From contig QJNS01000698.1 in assembly GCA_004154925.1 (NCBI GenBank), positions 205,470 to 269,469 of the forward strand: a DNA stretch of 64,000 bases, read 5' to 3'. Both the position numbers and the translations under genes were made by a program. Source of the stretch: Monosporascus cannonballus. Taxonomy: Eukaryota; Ascomycota; Sordariomycetes; Xylariales. Shown piece after piece: positions 22,901 through 33,340 of this stretch. The notes under the pieces are model-generated. The model saw only the letters and a program-made list of their open reading frames with translations, was not told the DNA's origin and did no database searches. The first letter of the stretch is position 1, and every line of letters begins with the position of its first letter.

Positions 22901-25582
22901 TCATCTCGGCGACTCGTATATATCCTTGTTGTAGGGAGAGACGCCCTTCTGGATCTCGCGGACGATCTCGGCCGCCTCCTGGGTATTCCTGGCCTCGAAG
23001 TCGTATCTCTTGGTCTCGGTCGTCTTGTACACGAGAAGCTGTGTCGCGCGCGTCAGTCAGCCGTGAACGACATAAGTCCTTTCTTTCACAGATGACGGCG
23101 CTCAAATGTGGCGGTTGGCGGGCAGATGTAGAACACAGAAGAAAAGCATACCTTGAAGTTCATGGGGTGCCGCCTCGATACACTACACCCGACAACGTTG
23201 CTGAAGTGGACCGTGGTGGTCTTGCCGCCGCCCTCGCGCGTCGTTGCCTTGCCGCCCGACGACGGCATGATGTAGACGTACTCGCCGTCGATGGCGAGGA
23301 TGCGCTCGTTCATGCCGACGAAGCGCAGCTGCTGCCGCCGCCACACAACGTACTTCTTGTAGTTGACGCCGCCGGTGGCCGGCATCTCGTCCTGCTTCAT
23401 CACCTCCCGGGCCAGCGGGTGCATCGCCATGCCCCCCTTGGCCTTCTTCACCTTTTGGCCCGCCACCGCCGCTGCCTGGCTGTCGCCCCAGATGTGCGGC
23501 TTGGGCGACGACGCGCCCGGCGAGCCCGTGATGGTGAGCGGTCCGTCCGTCGCGAACCGCCGCCGGTGCAGCTCTAGGTCCGAGACGTTGCCTATCGACG
23601 AGACGGTGCGGTCGACGTAGACGACTGCGCCGGATCCGGGGAGTTTGAGGACGTGGCTGTTTTTGTCCAGCTGCCTCTTCTGACAGACCAGGTCGAGTAC
23701 CTCGGCGAGGTACATATCCGTCGTAACATCCAGGGTAACCATCTGTCCGGCAGCTGCGTCTGAGGAGAGGATGTGGATCCGCAGGAGCTTCTGTTGCCCC
23801 CTTGTAGCAGCGGGGGCTGATGTGGGGGCGGCGGGTTTGTCGGCAAATGGAGTACTGGTATTCACGCGGTACGCTGTCGTCGTGATAGGGTTCTGCCGCG
23901 GATTCGACGGTGGGGGCATAGGATTTTCCGGTTGGGGGGTATTCTTAGGGGTCAGTTCTTCTTCAGGCGCCTCCTCGGCTATCTCCTCGTCGAATTCGGG
24001 CGTCTGGCTTCGGTTCTCCGCAAATTCCTCCTGTGATGCACCTACCAACCCGAAGTCGTCATGGGGCCTAGAAGCTGATCGTGACCGTACTGCCTTGTTA
24101 TTGGCCATGGTGAACGAGTTGAGAGGCTTCTTGCGCTCTAAGGGCGGGAAATCATCGTCGACTTCGCCATCTTCCGCCATCCTCAACGTCCACCAGTTCA
24201 CGCTCATCTTGTCGGAAGGAATTGGCGGCTCCCGCTTCTCTTCGTGATAAGTCCATAAAATGAGGCCAATAGTTTCTACCACCGTGACTGGCCTAAACGT
24301 GCCGTCTGCTTCTTGCAGGTTGCGCCTTATGAGCACCTCGAAAGGCTCGTCGGGATCCTTGGAAAACGGAGCATAAACTCGTAAGTATAGGGGGTCTGGA
24401 TCACCCCGCCCCGACAGAGAAGCGAACTTCTCGAAGGGCATAGAGGGCTTGGTTTTCTTAGCTTTTAAAGCATCGGATAGTAAGCTACGAGGCTGCGCCG
24501 TGCTCAAAGGCTTAATGGTACTCATGGGCCGCGGGGGCGGGAGGGCTTCTAAAACTTGTGGCTGCGGCTGTGGCGGAGGCTTGCGAATCGTCGACTGCCG
24601 AAGCAACCGTTTCGGTACAGTACCAACAACCTGCTGGCCCGGAGAAGCCCCGACGACTGGGTTATCCCCCGTGTCGAGGATCGATGCCGAGTCGACGCTT
24701 TCCACGAACCGAGACGAAGTATCGGACGCATCAGAATCCTCTTCCTCTTCGGCGAGTAGCTCGCTACTTTTTCGGTCGATGCCTTGTGCCGGTTCCTCGG
24801 CTATTCGGACGTGTGACCTCGCCGCTTTGGCAGCAGCCCGCGCAGCTTCTCTCTGCTTGTGGAAACCGGAAGCGTCGAACTCGTTCTCGGAAGACACCTC
24901 ACTACTGGTGACAGTATCTCTCCTAGCCCGTTCCTTGACAGTTTCCAAGGCGGATTGCGACCCCCGCCTAGTGCCCGGCGCAGCTCGCGGAGACGACATA
25001 CCTCCTGCTGCGGCCTGCCTTAGGTTCGACGATGACTGACTGGGCGAGGATCCTGCGCGGTTCCTGACGGGCATCTTCGCGAACCTTATCTGCTGCGCGG
25101 CCCTCTGGTCGGACTCATCGTCGCTCTCATCACTAAGATCGCTGCTATCGTCTTCCTCCAGTTGCTCGCGTCGCCTTTCCCTACGGCGTTTGATGGCACT
25201 ACCAGGCCCAAGGGTATCCCCCCCACCCCCCGTTAACATTCCTCCTTCATCTGCTTCATCTTCTAGCGTCAACCCAACTGCGCGAGGTGCAGCATGGAAG
25301 TATTCGGAGGCAATGGCGGTGGGTATCGGAGGAGAATGAGTTCGTTTTATATGGGCAGGGTTGGGGCGCCAGCCAGCGGCTTTGAAAGGAGCGGTACTAA
25401 GAAAGCTGTCGTTGATGGTAATCAGACGCTCTCCCACACCGTCAGCAATTTCGGTAAGGTAGCTTGTCCGCAATTGATATGAAACCAAGCTGTATGAATT
25501 CCTTGGTCAGCCTCTAAGAAACGTGGGAGATACGATGGGGCCAGATATGGCGAACCTACTCCTCCACTTGGATTAACGACAT
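22901..25582 (-). CDS. avo1: TORC2 subunit Avo1/Sin1
   Basis: Three exons: 25582-25560 (23 nt), 25489-23152 and 23038-22901; introns of 70 and 113 bp with GT-AG ends. The protein has 832 residues. The large exon has no ATG at its start, and the micro-exon supplies MSLIQVED before LVSYQLRTSYLTEIADGVGE, the conserved Sin1 N-terminus. A long acidic and Ser-rich disordered region follows. The CRIM domain (about residues 355-470) begins PSMPFEKFASLSGRGDPDPL; it recruits the AGC-kinase substrate in Sin1 proteins. A Ras-binding-like domain is at about 574-653. A PH domain is at about 710-825 (YKKYVVWRRQQLRFVGM, then LLVYKTTETKRYDFEA in the last exon). It is the scaffold and substrate-recruitment subunit of TOR complex 2 at the plasma membrane, controlling Ypk-type kinases and actin or wall growth. 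The last exon completes the PH domain and ends YESPR. Confidence 0.95.
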
Positions 25583-26680
25583 CTTGAAAGAGGGAATGCG
25601 ACCGGTCGCATCGGTGGTGGCGGTAGTGAGGTAGAGTCTTAGGACATTGTAATGACAAACTCATGAGCCTCCATACTTTCAGGAAGACCCGTAATCATGT
25701 TCGAGGGTGAGGCAAGGTGGTCGTCGGCACACAGGGGGCCAGTCCTTGATGCCCTGAAAGCAACAGTGAGCACCTACTTAACATTTAGGGAGTGGGTGAC
25801 GGGACTGGATCCCCAGATACCGAACTCAGCCTCAGCCCTTCCAGCCTCAAGCCTCAAGCGGCAATCCAACGAATCAAAAAGGGTAGCGCCAGAAAGGTGC
25901 GGGGTGGATTACGTCAGAGAGAGCTTAAGGCCTCAAGTTACTTAAGCAAAACAAATCCTCATAACAACCTAATGCAGATTAAAATTATAATCCCCTATTT
26001 TAACTGTCCATTTTATACAGTAACCATTTTACCCTTTTTAAAAAGTAACGGAATTCCATAATAGCTTGAAAATAAAACGTTATTTATAACTACATACATA
26101 ACTACGGCCTGGCTAATTAAAGTGTCATATTAAAGCAGGACGGGATGATGCATTACCGATCGGGAGAAAGATGTCCGTCACCAAGGTCCAGGACAGGGAT
26201 GGCGAAATATCAGGACAATGCAGCTGTATTAAAGTCGGTGTTGTGACCGCGATGGTGATCCGTAATGGTTGCTCGGGGTTGCGCCCAGCAAACGAAACTA
26301 TGGAAATACCTCTCCTCGGTCGAGACATGGGTAGGTGCCTGCACCCTGGTCCACTTCAATACTTCCTATCTGTTGAAATAAACAATACTCCAGCTTTTTA
26401 TTTCGTAGAAAAGATGCTGCAAGCCTGACTTGCCCTGGAGAGCATGGCCCCATTCCTCTCCACGGTGTAAAGTCCCCGTCCCCTATGCTCGTGAATCGAC
26501 GCTTCCGGGCATTGTGTGGTGGAACGATCCACATAAAGATTGTACGCCTGGCCTTTGGGAGAACACGTACCAAGCCGCAGACCCAGTCGGGGCTGTCAGT
26601 CAATCCGACTGGCTCGTCGCAAAGGTGCAATCCGGGGGGGGCTACCTAGGCCCCTGTTTGTGATGATGCACATCACCGAA
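25583..26680. other. Intergenic with AT-rich patch
   Basis: No gene was recognised. Positions 25,950-26,130 are clearly AT-richer than the surroundings, with no ends that would define an element. The part next to 25583 is the avo1 promoter and leader. Confidence 0.45.
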
Positions 26681-27166
26681 TCAAGCACCACCAGAAGAAG
26701 CACCACCACAAGAAGGACCACCGTTAATCATCGCCAAAACTTCCCAGATATGGCCATCTAAGTCCGCAAAGCTGCGCGTATACATCCCCATGTCCTCGCC
26801 ATACCCTTTTATTTTGTATGGGTCTAGAGTACCGCCAGCTTTCGTAACCCGGGCAAGCCACTCGTCCACCTCCTCGCGCGTCTTGACTGCGATCGAAAAG
26901 AGCGCCTCGGTGGCCTTTTTGGCATCGACAATGGCAGTGTCGGGACGCATGAACTCTTTCATGCGTCCGGGGCCGTGGATCATGAGGCAGATTTGCTCGT
27001 TGGGACTGGGGAGGCGGAAAGACTTGGTCTGGTCGTCGTTCCATGCGAAGGGAGTGAAGCCGACAGCGGTGAAGAAGGCCGCCGCAGCAACGGGGTCGGC
27101 GGTGGCCAGATTGAGGTAGAAGCCTGGGTGCTCGCCCGAGGTTTGAGTCTGGGGTTCGGAAGACAT
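26681..27166 (-). CDS. VOC-family (glyoxalase/bleomycin-resistance fold) protein
   Basis: Single exon of 161 residues starting at the ATG of MSSEPQTQTSG; the frame is open upstream but without ATG. It has the beta-alpha-beta pattern of a glyoxalase/VOC protein. The first strand is GFYLNLATADPVAAAAFFTA; then GFTPFAWNDDQTKSFRL, a paired strand EQICLMIHG, and the second half TREEVDEWLARVTKAGG ending in SFADLDGHIWEVLAM, the conserved DPDGxxWE-like end of VOC domains. The length fits a two-module VOC domain; VOC proteins of this kind usually dimerise. The tail NGGPSCGGASSGGA is a Gly/Ser-rich extension. Some members bind metal through His/Glu, but the substrate cannot be assigned. No signal peptide is seen, so it is probably cytosolic. 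Confidence 0.85.
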   Translation of the reverse strand: MSSEPQTQTSGEHPGFYLNLATADPVAAAAFFTAVGFTPFAWNDDQTKSFRLPSPNEQICLMIHGPGRMKEFMRPDTAIVDAKKATEALFSIAVKTREEVDEWLARVTKAGGTLDPYKIKGYGEDMGMYTRSFADLDGHIWEVLAMINGGPSCGGASSGGA

Positions 27167-28552
27167 CGTGAAAGCAATGTTAAGGGACGTGCTGGTCGGG
27201 GGTGGTATTTGTATAAGGGGATCTCTCAAAGGTCTCGTCACCCAGCCACTGGATGTTGTTTTGTGTGCGGACTGCGTTGTAGGGCGGAAGATGTTAGCAG
27301 ATTACAAGGAAGATCTGCTCGACGGAGAAGAATGTGGTTGCTGGTTGAAAGACAGCTTCTCCTGAAGGTTGGGTTGACATCAGACCATTTTATCTTCAAC
27401 CAGATTCATTTGAACCCCCTCCTCCCCCTCAAAGGATGTAGCAAAGGATGGCGACCAAGGAAGCTTCACGAAGCGAGGCGCGACTTGGCGCGTTTCTGCC
27501 TGATGCCAAGATCACATTCGCGCGAAGTTCCCCTCAAGAATCGCGAGAGTTGCGCCTGGTCACCTGAGTCTCCATCCCTATTCAGACTGTTCGCTGCCCT
27601 TGGCTGCCGTTACGAATGCGATGTCTGATCAGCAGCCAATGAATGGCCTGTAATTCGGTTTGTGGCTTTTGGATGAGTCAACTTGCTGGGATAGGGGTTC
27701 TCCGCGAAAACGACGAATCACCCACATAAACTTTTCGGCAGTCAACATCTCCAAAATCGGCCTGCCAGAACGCACAGGATACACCGTGTCCCACAGTGCT
27801 CAGAAAGTCTCCGCTCCCTGCAAAGTTGAGATGCGACAACTTGGGCGGAAACCGCGGGAGCGAGTCGAAGGAGGACATTTGTCTCTGGTCTTCTGCTGAC
27901 AATGCCAGCCAACTCTTTTCAAATCCCACGAGCGGGCCTATTATTCTTTGGATGATTGGAATACCGGAGAGGACTTAAAATCTCTCTTCTTTGGAGATCT
28001 CGATTAACTGCTTTAGCGAGCTCGGCATTGAAATGGGGTTGGTGTTGCGGTGCTAGGCTGCTAGGTGCTTAGCCGCTGGGCACCTACATCAATCAGCATG
28101 GAACGTACTACCATCTCCAGGTCGGTCGGCGATGGTCTTAAAAATGCTAACCTGTCAACTTTTGTATGCAGTTTCTTTAGCATCAAGGACCGCCTGACAT
28201 TTATTTTCCCCTTATGCTCTGATCAAGATGTTCCGCATCCTATATACCTGAGTGAGCCCCGTTCCAACTCAGCATATACTGTCAAGTACTCTAATAGGCT
28301 GTAAAATACATAACCGATAAGCTTATCTTAAAATGAAATTTTAGCGCAGTAGCTCGCCGACATATTCTGTTTCCCTTTTTGAGTTATAAAAACGATTAAT
28401 TTGAATTTTAAAATATTATTCAATGAACTCCGCAGCTCAATCCTTCAGAATGGCAATAACGCTGTTCTTATTCACTTTAGGAATCTACCACAGGTTATCG
28501 CTTTGTTACGACATCAGTTGATTCTCTGATTGTAAAAACTCCTCCTCTGACC
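27167..28552. other. No gene seen
   Basis: No recognisable protein or RNA. Local AT-rich stretch at about 28,300-28,440. Confidence 0.45.
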
Positions 28553-29265
28553 TCACCAATCACTCTCAAGACGAAAGTGTGCAGCTTGGGCAGCGGGATT
28601 GACGTGGTGCTGCCACTGCATGGGTGGGCACTCGTCTGGGGCAGGCTTGTAGATTACCGGTGGCCGCTTCACCGCTGAATTTCCCCTGACCCCTGAATTC
28701 GTCCTCAGAATAGACTTTATCCACCGCGACAGCATCTTTCGGATGTCCTCAAACGGGTTAATGTATCCGGAGACATCTTAGAGTTCGCACTAGGCCGGCA
28801 TCAAAGCGTAACTCAACCAAGTCTAGAACGTCACACGATGACGACGATGATATGGTCAGTCCAAGGTATGGTGACGCTTTCTGCTTACTTTGACTACATC
28901 CCTTTACCCCAAGAACTTGGAGATGCGCTGTAATGGCTACGGCTCCCCCCCTTGAAACGAGTCCTGTTGATGACGGGTATAATAGGGTGGACTCAGGGCA
29001 AGATAGTGCGCCATTCTCGGCTGCATGCAGCATCTTCTTAAGAAGAGCATCGAAGTTTCGTCCAAGGTTCGCATAGGACTGTCGAGGAACTGAGCCGAGC
29101 TCTGTCAGCTACCTCGTCCCCCAGGCCATCAGCGAACATGTTTCGGGCTGAAGCGTCGTGACTCGTGAAGTATGATGTATGCACTTCAGGCTTCGGGAGA
29201 TCCAGGACGTTAACCGTTCCGTCTCGGTTAGCTCGAGCTGAGGTGGGTTCTGGCGTTCTTGTCAA
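28553..29265 (-). other. three abutting short frames, possible decayed gene
   Basis: Frames at 29265-29038, 29033-28758 and 28735-28553 lie end to end on the minus strand in three different phases. This would fit a gene broken by frameshifts. None shows a family I recognise, so the reading as a pseudogene is weak. Confidence 0.2.
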
Positions 29266-30137
29266 TTCGGAAGTATGACGCTATGAAGTTACATTGTTCG
29301 GCCGCGTCGCGCTCGTAGGCGCCATCGTGGATGGACGCCTCTACATTCCTTCCCATCTAAATTGATTCGACAGATAGCTGCTGTATGCGCACGGATCCAT
29401 CGACCGACAAACATGCCGTTTCGGCCGTCTCCACACAACTGGCTGAATGGGAAGACTGTCACTGCCAAAGTCTAATAAGCTGCATGTTACATAGTTGGCG
29501 TCGAATGGCAGACAAAGCATTTCTACCTGCCAGACTGTGCTTGGAGCGAACCCAACTGGGTATGACTCCGATATTACTTTTACCAGATCTCTATTTACTG
29601 AAAAGCACGTCCGCTTTTATTACGGCTTTCCAGAAATATTTGACGCAATGCAACACACTGTCTTGGTGAATCAACGGCTGAAATACCGCCTTGAAAGAAC
29701 CACATCTTGATGTCATCACCGTAACTAGGGACGATAGGTCCTTTCCATGGGACCAGATAGTGGTTGCTATAGTGATGGTGAGAGAAAATATGCAAAAGAC
29801 GAAACGAATTCCGCACCAGGAACCAGTCTTCCATCTCCATTGCTGATGTAATCCAGGCCTTCTATGCACCGATATTTTGATAGCGCATACTAACAAAATT
29901 AGCAGGCAGAAGTCTCTCATGGCCGTTCCGTTTCTCCCCTGGGCTGTGAAGGCTGTTGGCTGTCCTGGCGACCGTTGCCACCGTCTTCAGTGGCAACTTC
30001 GGATCTTTGGGCGACGGCATGACTGTCGCCTTGCTGCTCGGTGCTCTGTTTGGCCAATTCGGCACGCCGGCGGAAACCCCATGGGGTCAGTTGGATCGTA
30101 TGGTAAGCCATTCATCATGAAAGAATCCCGCTCTTAC
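29266..30137. other. No gene seen
   Basis: No recognisable protein, RNA or repeat; only short overlapping frames on both strands. Confidence 0.4.
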
Positions 30138-30943
30138 TTAGGGAGCTGCTTGGCGACCCTCTCTTCGGGCTGGCTTAGGTAGGAGCATCCGGCGTAAGTA
30201 GTTTGGCCGGGGTCGACCTTGCTCTCTTCCAAGAACTTCTGGCTCTGCAGTAAAGTAGCAAGCCGCTGGTTGCCAAGAGAATCCGCTCGCTTTTTTGAGG
30301 ATTCTCACGATCCTGCAAGTTCTAGGGGTTCCAGGATTCAAGGCACCAGTATACCAATGCTCAACATGAGCGACCACAATCGTATTCACGACTGGCATAG
30401 CCGGGGCCTTGCTTGTCTCCGGCTCGGCGCCTGTCCCGCCTGGGACGTATTTGAGCTATGCCTGGTCCTGTTGGTCCCTGTGCTGTTTTTGAGCTTGAGC
30501 GCGAGCAGCTCCAGTTGGCTGTGGTATAGAGTTGTCTGCAACATTCTGACAGGCCCGAAGATGGTGCCTTACACCTTCTCTCTAGCTCAATCCGTGGACC
30601 TGACTATGGCTGGGATACTTCCTATCTGCTCTGGTGCAAGAGGGAGGGTCAACTTGTGGAACGGTATCCGGAAACAGTCGCGATCTACCTCTTTAGTCCC
30701 TCCCCGCGTTGAGTCGATTATTTGTGCAACTTGAGAAGTCCAGGGTTCCGATTGCTTCTGCTCTTGCGGATGCAGTGAGTACTTTTGATACGAGCGCTCG
30801 AAGTTGGGGTTCATCAGCCAGAACACAATATCACTCTCCGTTATATTCTTGTGATTGATAACCACCTGGCTGATATGCTCGACCCCCCTGATGATAGCCA
30901 GGCCCGTGACAGAAGAGTCGGCATTCGTTCGGCCCGCGATGGG
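30138..30943 (-). other. possible decayed coding DNA next to solo LTR
   Basis: Minus-strand frames at about 30930-30587 (SSVTGLAIIRGVEHISQVVI and IDSTRGGTKEVDRDCFRI) and 30398-30138 read like protein sequence but are separated by stops and match no family I know. If the LTR at 30944-31168 and one target copy are removed, the first frame continues upstream, so the LTR may have landed in an older gene. Confidence 0.22.
30939..30943. repeat. target-site duplication, left copy (ATGGG)
   Basis: ATGGG directly left of the LTR; identical copy at 31169-31173. Confidence 0.85.
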
Positions 30944-31034
30944 TGTCAGACCTAGTAAAGCCAGTCAGCCCTAGCGGAAATTACTTCCTGTACCCCTGGT
31001 ACCTTTTTCTCCCAGCTCCAGCTGTATTTACGTG

Positions 31035-31043
31035 TATAAAAGG
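31035..31043 (+). promoter_or_regulatory. TATA box inside the solo LTR
   Basis: TATAAAAGG, placed as expected between U3 and R in the LTR. Confidence 0.6.
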
Positions 31044-31134
31044 AGGGTTCGCTACCTTCACCTTCTATCTAAGACCTTCTAGAGATCAGGCAACCTGTTA
31101 ATACACTTTTCTTCAGTTATATGCTTCTGTATGT

Positions 31135-31168
31135 GATGTCAGGGTCTCACAGATGTCAGGGTCTCACA
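31135..31168. repeat. 17-bp tandem duplication at the LTR 3' end
   Basis: GATGTCAGGGTCTCACA occurs twice in direct succession (31135-31151 and 31152-31168). The second copy provides the LTR terminus that abuts the ATGGG target copy, so the duplication arose within the LTR. Confidence 0.85.
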
Positions 31169-31173
31169 ATGGG
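31169..31173. repeat. target-site duplication, right copy (ATGGG)
   Basis: ATGGG directly right of the LTR; identical to 30939-30943. Confidence 0.85.
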
Positions 31174-31639
31174 TCTCAGGACCTGTATCCGCAGCTTGTC
31201 ATTTTGTTGCATAAGCCGCCCCATTTTACAGTCGTTGGCGAATACTTGGTTACGACTTTGCCAATGACAGAGGTGCGGGTATGGCTCTCGCTATTTTGTC
31301 GATGCGGGTGTTAGCATTGCGGAATCTTTGGTTGTAGCCACCAGAACAAGCGAAGGGCCGCCAGCCGGACCTGCTGGGGCCATCCTGATTATCCCATTCC
31401 GAAGGTTGAGCGGGCCTTGATGAATGAAGGAGCATGTCAGTCACGGGTTCTCAGACATCTTCTCACGGTTCAGGATTGCCGTTACAAGACCGGGCTGCAA
31501 TCGTAACTTGACGTTATGTTATAGATGTAGGAGAAGCGAGCGTGCGGGAGACATTCTGTTTGATGATTTCCTCGGTCGGCAAACGAAGTATAAGGAACCG
31601 AGAGGATCGTAATAGAGGTTATATCCCGGCTCATGGACC

Positions 31640-33340
31640 GCAAGGTGATAGGTCACAGAATTCTCGAGGTTCGGAAGATGCATTGCCAATTCGTTGACAG
31701 GTTATGCAATTAACTGGAAACGACTCCGCTGTCGTTGCTGAGTTAGGCTTAGAAGACCTAAGATCGATGCCAAGGCAAGTGGTGAGGCAGACGGTGGTGG
31801 ATCAACGAGTGCAGATCAGGCAAAGGATACGCGCATGACGATGAGATTATAGACAATGATGCGGTGAGAGGAGAAGCTCCAAAGCCTGGGATTGTAGGGA
31901 GATACACTCCGAGAGCTGAACCACCATTCCGACAACAAAGTCCCGTGCTATACGCCATAAGAAAGCGTCAAGTCGGTTCCGGCGGGAATGTCCCTGCGCG
32001 CCTTGAAGATGATGCTGTGTTGGGCTTTGTTGGTGTAATAGTCGACATTGTTTCAGGATCTGCAAGTGTTGTCCGGAAAGATGCTGGGGCCTGATTACAC
32101 CGGTTATCACGTTAGTATCAGCTTCAACCGATTATGCCGTAGTTCTCAGGGCGAGGTGGGTGGTGAAGTAGGTGGCGAAAGGTGCAATTAAGAACAGACC
32201 TATGGAAGGATATATTCAGTGGTCGATTGGGATGCGGACAACGATTCAGCGAGAAGCAAGTTCCCAAGCCTGGGACGGAATGGAACGTTTCACTCCAAGA
32301 GAGCGTGATGAATGGTAAGGGGGACAGTGGAGGATCGACAATGAAGATCCCAGGAGATATACATTGATCGCTGAGGGTATAGACAAAGGCGCGATAAGAA
32401 GCGAAGTTCTCAAGCCTGGAATGAGATAGGAAGTAGTCCACTCAGGGCGAGGGATAGTGAGGCAGCCTGTGAATGTCTAGTGCAGATCGTGTGAACGGAT
32501 ATACTGCTCAATGTGTATATGGGCAGTAAGGTGGTGAGAAGAGAAGTTCCGAAAAGCCGGAATCGGGACAGGTTCACTCCAAAAGGGCGAGGTCGATAAT
32601 GAGGGGGAGGCTTAAGGGTGGACGAAGGTCAGATCCTGTAAGGGATATGCACCGACTAATACGTGTATGCATAGTAAGAAACGGTGAGAAGGCTCTCGAG
32701 CACGGTATGTGGTTAAAGAGAATACCTTCAAATCAAGCTGCTAACGACTCCGATATCGTTGCTAAGTTGGCGGCTAATTTGACGACGTTCGCGTACCTTC
32801 TCGACGACACTTAAATGATCGCCAATCGATAACGCCGACGTAGTTACCAATCCGGCAATACCAGCGTACTTGCCAAATCGGCGATCAGTTGAAATTATAG
32901 GCAACGACTCCGCTTTCGTTGCTGAGTTAGCAAGCAATGCGAGGACAGGCACCGATTAACGAGTACGTGGGTAATTTGAGGTGGTGAGAAGTGAGGTTAT
33001 CAAGCCCGTGATGGGGAAAGGTTCACTGCAAGAGGGCGAAGTGGGAGGGCGAAGTAAAGACTTAAGGATGGACAAGGTCAGATCCTGCGGGTAGATAGGC
33101 ACTAGTCGAGGTGGTACGGAGAAGTGATCCGTTGAAAAAGGAAGTCCTTAAAGGCGGGCCGGGAAAACGTTCACTACAAAAAAGTGAGGTGAATATGAAA
33201 ATCTGGAATATACCTACCAGGTGAAGAAGAAAGTTAATAGGAAGCTAGACAGCAATAAGATGAGTAGAGAGTTGCCGAAGTCGGGTTGGAGAAAGGTTTA
33301 CTCCGTCGAAGTGAAGTGGATGTAAGGGGTGAACGAAGGT
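31640..33340. repeat. strongly diverged tandem array, about 150-bp units
   Basis: A core similar to GGTGAGAAG-GAAGTTC-AAGCC-GG, followed 25-35 bp later by a TTCACTCCAAGAGGGCGAGG-like string, recurs near 31863, 32248, 32391, 32533, 32683 (poor), 32981, about 33136 and 33257. Successive spacings are about 142-153 bp or multiples of that. A second string, CGACTCCGCTNTCGTTGCTGA-like, occurs at about 31720, 32744 and 32903. AAGGTCAGATCCTG occurs at about 32625 and 33075. The copies are so diverged that no unit is identical to another. There is no coding capacity. No end sequences were defined. Confidence 0.7.

Larger units (their letters stand above)
30944..31168 (+). mobile_element. 225-bp solo LTR
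   Basis: It begins TGTCAGACC and ends GGTCTCACA, an imperfect inverted repeat with TG...CA ends, and is flanked by the perfect 5-bp duplication ATGGG. A TATAAAAGG box at 31035-31043 sets the plus orientation, with about 90 bp of U3 before it. No internal retrotransposon sequence sits between the target copies, so this is a solo LTR left by recombination between two LTRs. Copia or gypsy origin cannot be told. Confidence 0.88.

Noticed and set aside
22849..23577. 242-codon plus-strand frame
   Set aside because: Antisense to the avo1 PH-domain exons, and it crosses the intron.
31135..31168. 17-bp direct repeat as a target duplication
   Set aside because: The two copies touch each other and lie inside the LTR, while ATGGG flanks the whole LTR.
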